Shown here piece after piece: positions 5,998 to 7,336 of a stretch of 7,336 bases of DNA. The stretch's first letter is position 1. Every line of letters begins with the position of its first letter. A model generated the notes under the pieces. That model had not been told where the DNA came from. It was given only the letters and a program-made list of their open reading frames with translations, and ran no database searches. The position numbers and the translations under genes are program-made. This stretch comes from Terriglobia bacterium. Lineage in GTDB: Bacteria; Acidobacteriota; Terriglobia; UBA7540. The DNA lies in contig JASIKV010000143.1 in assembly GCA_030049455.1 (NCBI GenBank), forward strand, positions 1 through 7,336. The letters are read 5' to 3'.

Positions 5998-6864
5998 ATG
6001 CTAAAACGCACTCTGACGGCCCTCTTTCTGATCCCGCCGGTTATTTACTTAATCGGGTGGTCCCCGAAATGGCTCTTTGTGCTGGCGGTCTGTGTAGCCG
6101 TAATCCTCGCCCTGCGCGAGTACTTCGCGCTCTGCCGCGCGATGAATTTACAGGTTTACCCTTGGGTGGGATACGGCGGGGCGTTGGTGCTTTGTGTCGT
6201 TCCCACGCCCGGCAACACTCCTGCATTCCCCTGGTCGGTGGCGCTGGTAATGGTCGTCTCGACGCTGGCCTTGAAGCGCAACACCGACCTGAAAAACTAC
6301 CTCTCTGCCGTTTCACTGACATTTTTGGGAATCATCTACATCGGATTCACGCTCTCTTGTTTGATCTTGATCCGATTTCAATCCTACCCAATCGGAAGTG
6401 TGGCAGGCGGAACCGGTAACGAGGGTCGCAGCATCAGCGCCGGTGCGATGTGCCTTCTCTTTATGTTTCTGGTCATTTGGGCAGGCGATATTTGCGCTTA
6501 TCTGGTCGGGCGCCCCTTTGGCCGGATTCCATTTTTCGCGCGCATATCACCCCGCAAGACATGGGAAGGGGCGCTGGCGGGATTGGCGGGCAGCCTTCTT
6601 GCGGCATGGGCCTTCGATCATTGGTTCTGGAAAACCGGCCAGGTCATCGCCACACTGCTGCTGGCGGGCTGGGTGGCGGTTGCCGGGCAGGTTGGAGATT
6701 TGGTGGAATCTGCAATCAAGCGCGGGGCGAATCAAAAGGACTCCGGAACTCTATTGCCGGGGCATGGGGGCTTTCTTGATCGTATCGATAGCCTCTTATT
6801 CGCGGCCCCTGCTTTGTGGCTGGCAATCACCGGACTTTTGACCCTAATTGGCGATCTGTCATGA
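5998..6864 (+). CDS. cdsA: Phosphatidate cytidylyltransferase (CDP-diacylglycerol synthase)
   Basis: CdsA transfers CMP from CTP to phosphatidic acid, making CDP-diacylglycerol, the precursor of phosphatidylglycerol, cardiolipin and phosphatidylethanolamine. It is an integral inner-membrane enzyme. The 288 residues include several hydrophobic helices, beginning with the typical MLKRTLTALFLIPPVIYL, the conserved SPRKTWEGALAG segment, and the full C-terminal signature at about residues 238-264. That signature starts SAIKRGANQKDSG and ends PGHGGFLDRID; its Lys, Asp and His-Gly-Gly residues are all kept. The start is fixed by the normal N-terminus, but no Shine-Dalgarno is visible in front of it: the preceding bases are the right arm of the heptamer inverted repeat. 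Translation may therefore depend on coupling to uppS or on an unusual initiation. The stop codon overlaps the dxr start (ATGA), so the two genes are very likely cotranscribed and coupled. Confidence 0.96.
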   Translation: MLKRTLTALFLIPPVIYLIGWSPKWLFVLAVCVAVILALREYFALCRAMNLQVYPWVGYGGALVLCVVPTPGNTPAFPWSVALVMVVSTLALKRNTDLKNYLSAVSLTFLGIIYIGFTLSCLILIRFQSYPIGSVAGGTGNEGRSISAGAMCLLFMFLVIWAGDICAYLVGRPFGRIPFFARISPRKTWEGALAGLAGSLLAAWAFDHWFWKTGQVIATLLLAGWVAVAGQVGDLVESAIKRGANQKDSGTLLPGHGGFLDRIDSLLFAAPALWLAITGLLTLIGDLS

Positions 6865-7336
6865 CCCAAGGTTTGTGCATCCTCGGTTCGACGGGCTCGA
6901 TTGGGCAGAATTGCCTGCGCGTGGTGGACTCCCTCCCGGACCGCTTTCATTTGGCCACGCTCTCCGCGGGAAAAAACCTCGATGTGCTGACTTCACAAGT
7001 GGTGAAGTACCACCCGAAGATCGTGGTGGTCAGCACGACGTCATACCGCGACCAGCTTCGCGAACGGCTCAAGCGAGCAGGGTATAAGCGCCGGATCAAA
7101 ATCACCTTCGGCGTTGACGGGCAGGTGGAAGCTTCCACTCACGATTCTGTGGACTTCGTCGTTTCCGCCTCACATGGAACGACTGGCCTGGTGGCCACTT
7201 ACCGCGCCGTATGCGCGGGAAAACGCGTGGGGTTGGCCAACAAAGAAACGCTGGTGGCTGCCGGCGAGCTGGTCATGCGTGCGGCAGCCGAGCAGGGAAT
7301 CGAAGTCCTGCCCATCGATAGCGAGCATTGCGCTGT
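6861..7336 (+). CDS. dxr: 1-deoxy-D-xylulose 5-phosphate reductoisomerase, 5' part
   Basis: Dxr converts 1-deoxy-D-xylulose 5-phosphate to 2-C-methyl-D-erythritol 4-phosphate with NADPH, the first committed step of the MEP isoprenoid pathway, which supplies precursors used by UppS. About 158 codons of a protein usually near 400 residues are present; the gene runs off the right edge and is not broken. Visible signatures are the NADPH-binding CILGSTGSIGQN near the N-terminus, GLANKETLVAAGELV at about 124-138, and PIDSEHCA at 151-158, whose Asp153 and Glu155 correspond to metal ligands. The segment SASHGTTGL (102-110) stands where Escherichia coli has AIVGAAGL; this looks like a lineage variant. 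ATG 6861 overlaps the cdsA stop by four bases, indicating translational coupling. Confidence 0.96.
   Translation, partial: MTQGLCILGSTGSIGQNCLRVVDSLPDRFHLATLSAGKNLDVLTSQVVKYHPKIVVVSTTSYRDQLRERLKRAGYKRRIKITFGVDGQVEASTHDSVDFVVSASHGTTGLVATYRAVCAGKRVGLANKETLVAAGELVMRAAAEQGIEVLPIDSEHCA

Overview
The window looks like chromosomal DNA from a Gram-negative bacterium, most likely a member of the Acidobacteriota. The GC content is moderately high, there is an outer-membrane porin of the OprB type, and the lipid and isoprenoid genes run uppS-cdsA-dxr. Hairpin-rich intergenic repeats of the kind that litter acidobacterial genomes are also present. The phylum is an inference; no rRNA or other marker gene lies in the window.

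Layout. Bases 1-480 hold no convincing gene, only a cluster of short GC-rich hairpins (REP-like) ending in an AT-rich stretch. A sigma70-type promoter (485-514) then starts a leader that contains a well-conserved M-box (ykoK) magnesium riboswitch (aptamer about 571-736). A complete-looking transcriptional expression platform follows: an antiterminator pairing and an intrinsic terminator (774-808). The first gene behind it (842-2227) encodes an OprB-like outer-membrane porin. After a second strong promoter (2294-2322) and a roughly 140-base leader come two tightly spaced genes. One encodes a soluble PRC-barrel/MgtE_N/CBS protein (2471-3712). The other encodes an 11-helix NRAMP-family transporter whose metal-site motifs are altered: DPGN has become DAGG and MPH has become APW (3734-4999). 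Together these look like a magnesium acquisition module. The porin would carry the ion across the outer membrane, the NRAMP-related transporter across the inner membrane, and the MgtE-like cytoplasmic protein would sense Mg2+ or nucleotide, with the riboswitch supplying feedback.

The last third is core metabolism on the same strand. uppS (5144-5893) makes the undecaprenyl carrier lipid, cdsA (5998-6864) makes CDP-diacylglycerol, and dxr (from 6861, cut off by the window end) makes MEP for isoprenoid synthesis. cdsA and dxr overlap by four bases (ATGA). uppS and cdsA are separated by an unusual inverted pair of heptamer-repeat arrays.

The most interesting signal is the association of an Mg2+ riboswitch with an outer-membrane porin, next to a non-canonical NRAMP and a membrane-less MgtE-like partner.
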